Positions 14,599 to 14,736 of a stretch of 14,736 nt of DNA are shown here, one piece after another. This DNA is from JBCCXL01 sp039191605 (lineage in GTDB: Bacteria; Acidobacteriota; Thermoanaerobaculia; Multivoradales; JAHZIX01): assembly GCA_039191605.1 (NCBI GenBank), contig JBCCXL010000041.1, positions 1 to 14,736 of the forward strand, given 5' to 3'. A program made the position numbers and the translations under genes. The notes below the pieces were generated by a model. It did no database searches and was not told the origin of the DNA. It was given only the letters and a program-made list of their open reading frames with translations. The first letter of the stretch is position 1. Each line of letters opens with the position of its first letter.

Positions 14599-14736
14599 GG
14601 TGCCAGGGACCTTCCACGAACGGTGCCAGGGACCTTCCACGAACGGTGCCAGGGACCTTCCACGAACGGTGCCAGGGACCTTCCACGAACGGTGCCAGGG
14701 ACCTTCCACGAACGGTGCCAGGGACCTTCCACGAAC
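14599..14736. repeat. Right tandem array, 23-bp unit with GGTGCCAGGGAC core
   Basis: Six identical 23-bp units start at 14599, 14622, 14645, 14668, 14691 and 14714; the last ends on the final base of the window. The core GGTGCCAGGGAC is the reverse complement of the core in the left array, so the two arrays are inverted. The remainder of the unit (CTTCCACGAAC) differs from the left unit, apart from the 17-base match to the degenerate left copy. The true array length is unknown. Confidence 0.97.

Noticed and set aside
14445..14732. Minus-strand frame through the right array
   Set aside because: The 23-bp unit is not a multiple of three, so the frame simply rotates through the repeat; there is no ribosome binding site or domain.

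Overview
The window reads as one GC-rich bacterial contig, dense in genes and carrying mostly minus-strand genes. An FG-GAP/VCBS protein with an ASPIC/UnbV domain and an Acidobacteria-like C-terminal tail, a DUF4920 lipoprotein/secreted-type protein, the GC richness and the GGTGCCAGGGAC tandem arrays together suggest an uncultured Acidobacteriota-type organism (for example Thermoanaerobaculia). This taxonomic guess rests on family knowledge, not on a marker gene. No rRNA, tRNA, CRISPR array, integrase or transposase is visible.

Layout. Both ends are short tandem arrays (1-152 and 14599-14736) built on the same 12-bp core in opposite orientation; the right array runs exactly to the last base, so the window may be a whole contig broken at repeats. 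From left to right: an MDR quinone oxidoreductase (182-1162, minus); a secreted FG-GAP/ASPIC protein (1219-2805, minus); a translationally coupled pair made of a DUF4365 (Mrr/PD-(D/E)XK-like) protein and an unrecognised 440-residue protein with a C-terminal clamp-binding-like peptide (2980-4826, minus); an FAD/NAD(P) flavoprotein (5012-6178, minus); a very acidic small protein (6468-6914, minus).

The central block is a surface-polysaccharide cassette. Four minus-strand genes overlap by 1 or 4 bases in series: a propeller-like protein (10789-11910), a SAM methyltransferase (9821-10789), a GT4 glycosyltransferase (8571-9824) and an O-antigen ligase/polymerase-type membrane protein (7060-8574), followed by a probable intrinsic terminator. 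A second GT4 glycosyltransferase (12226-13383, plus) is transcribed divergently from the same intergenic region. The glycosyltransferases would build a glycan, the methyltransferase could modify it or cap it, and the ligase would polymerise or attach it outside the inner membrane. No initiating transferase or flippase is in the window.

The right end has a 75-residue two-helix membrane protein (13420-13647, minus) and a secreted or anchored DUF4920 protein (13788-14339, minus).

The best candidate for an undescribed system is the DUF4365 plus 440-residue pair. A second theme is in-frame low-complexity expansion in several genes, the clearest being eight identical VDSEA-type repeats at the end of the ligase.
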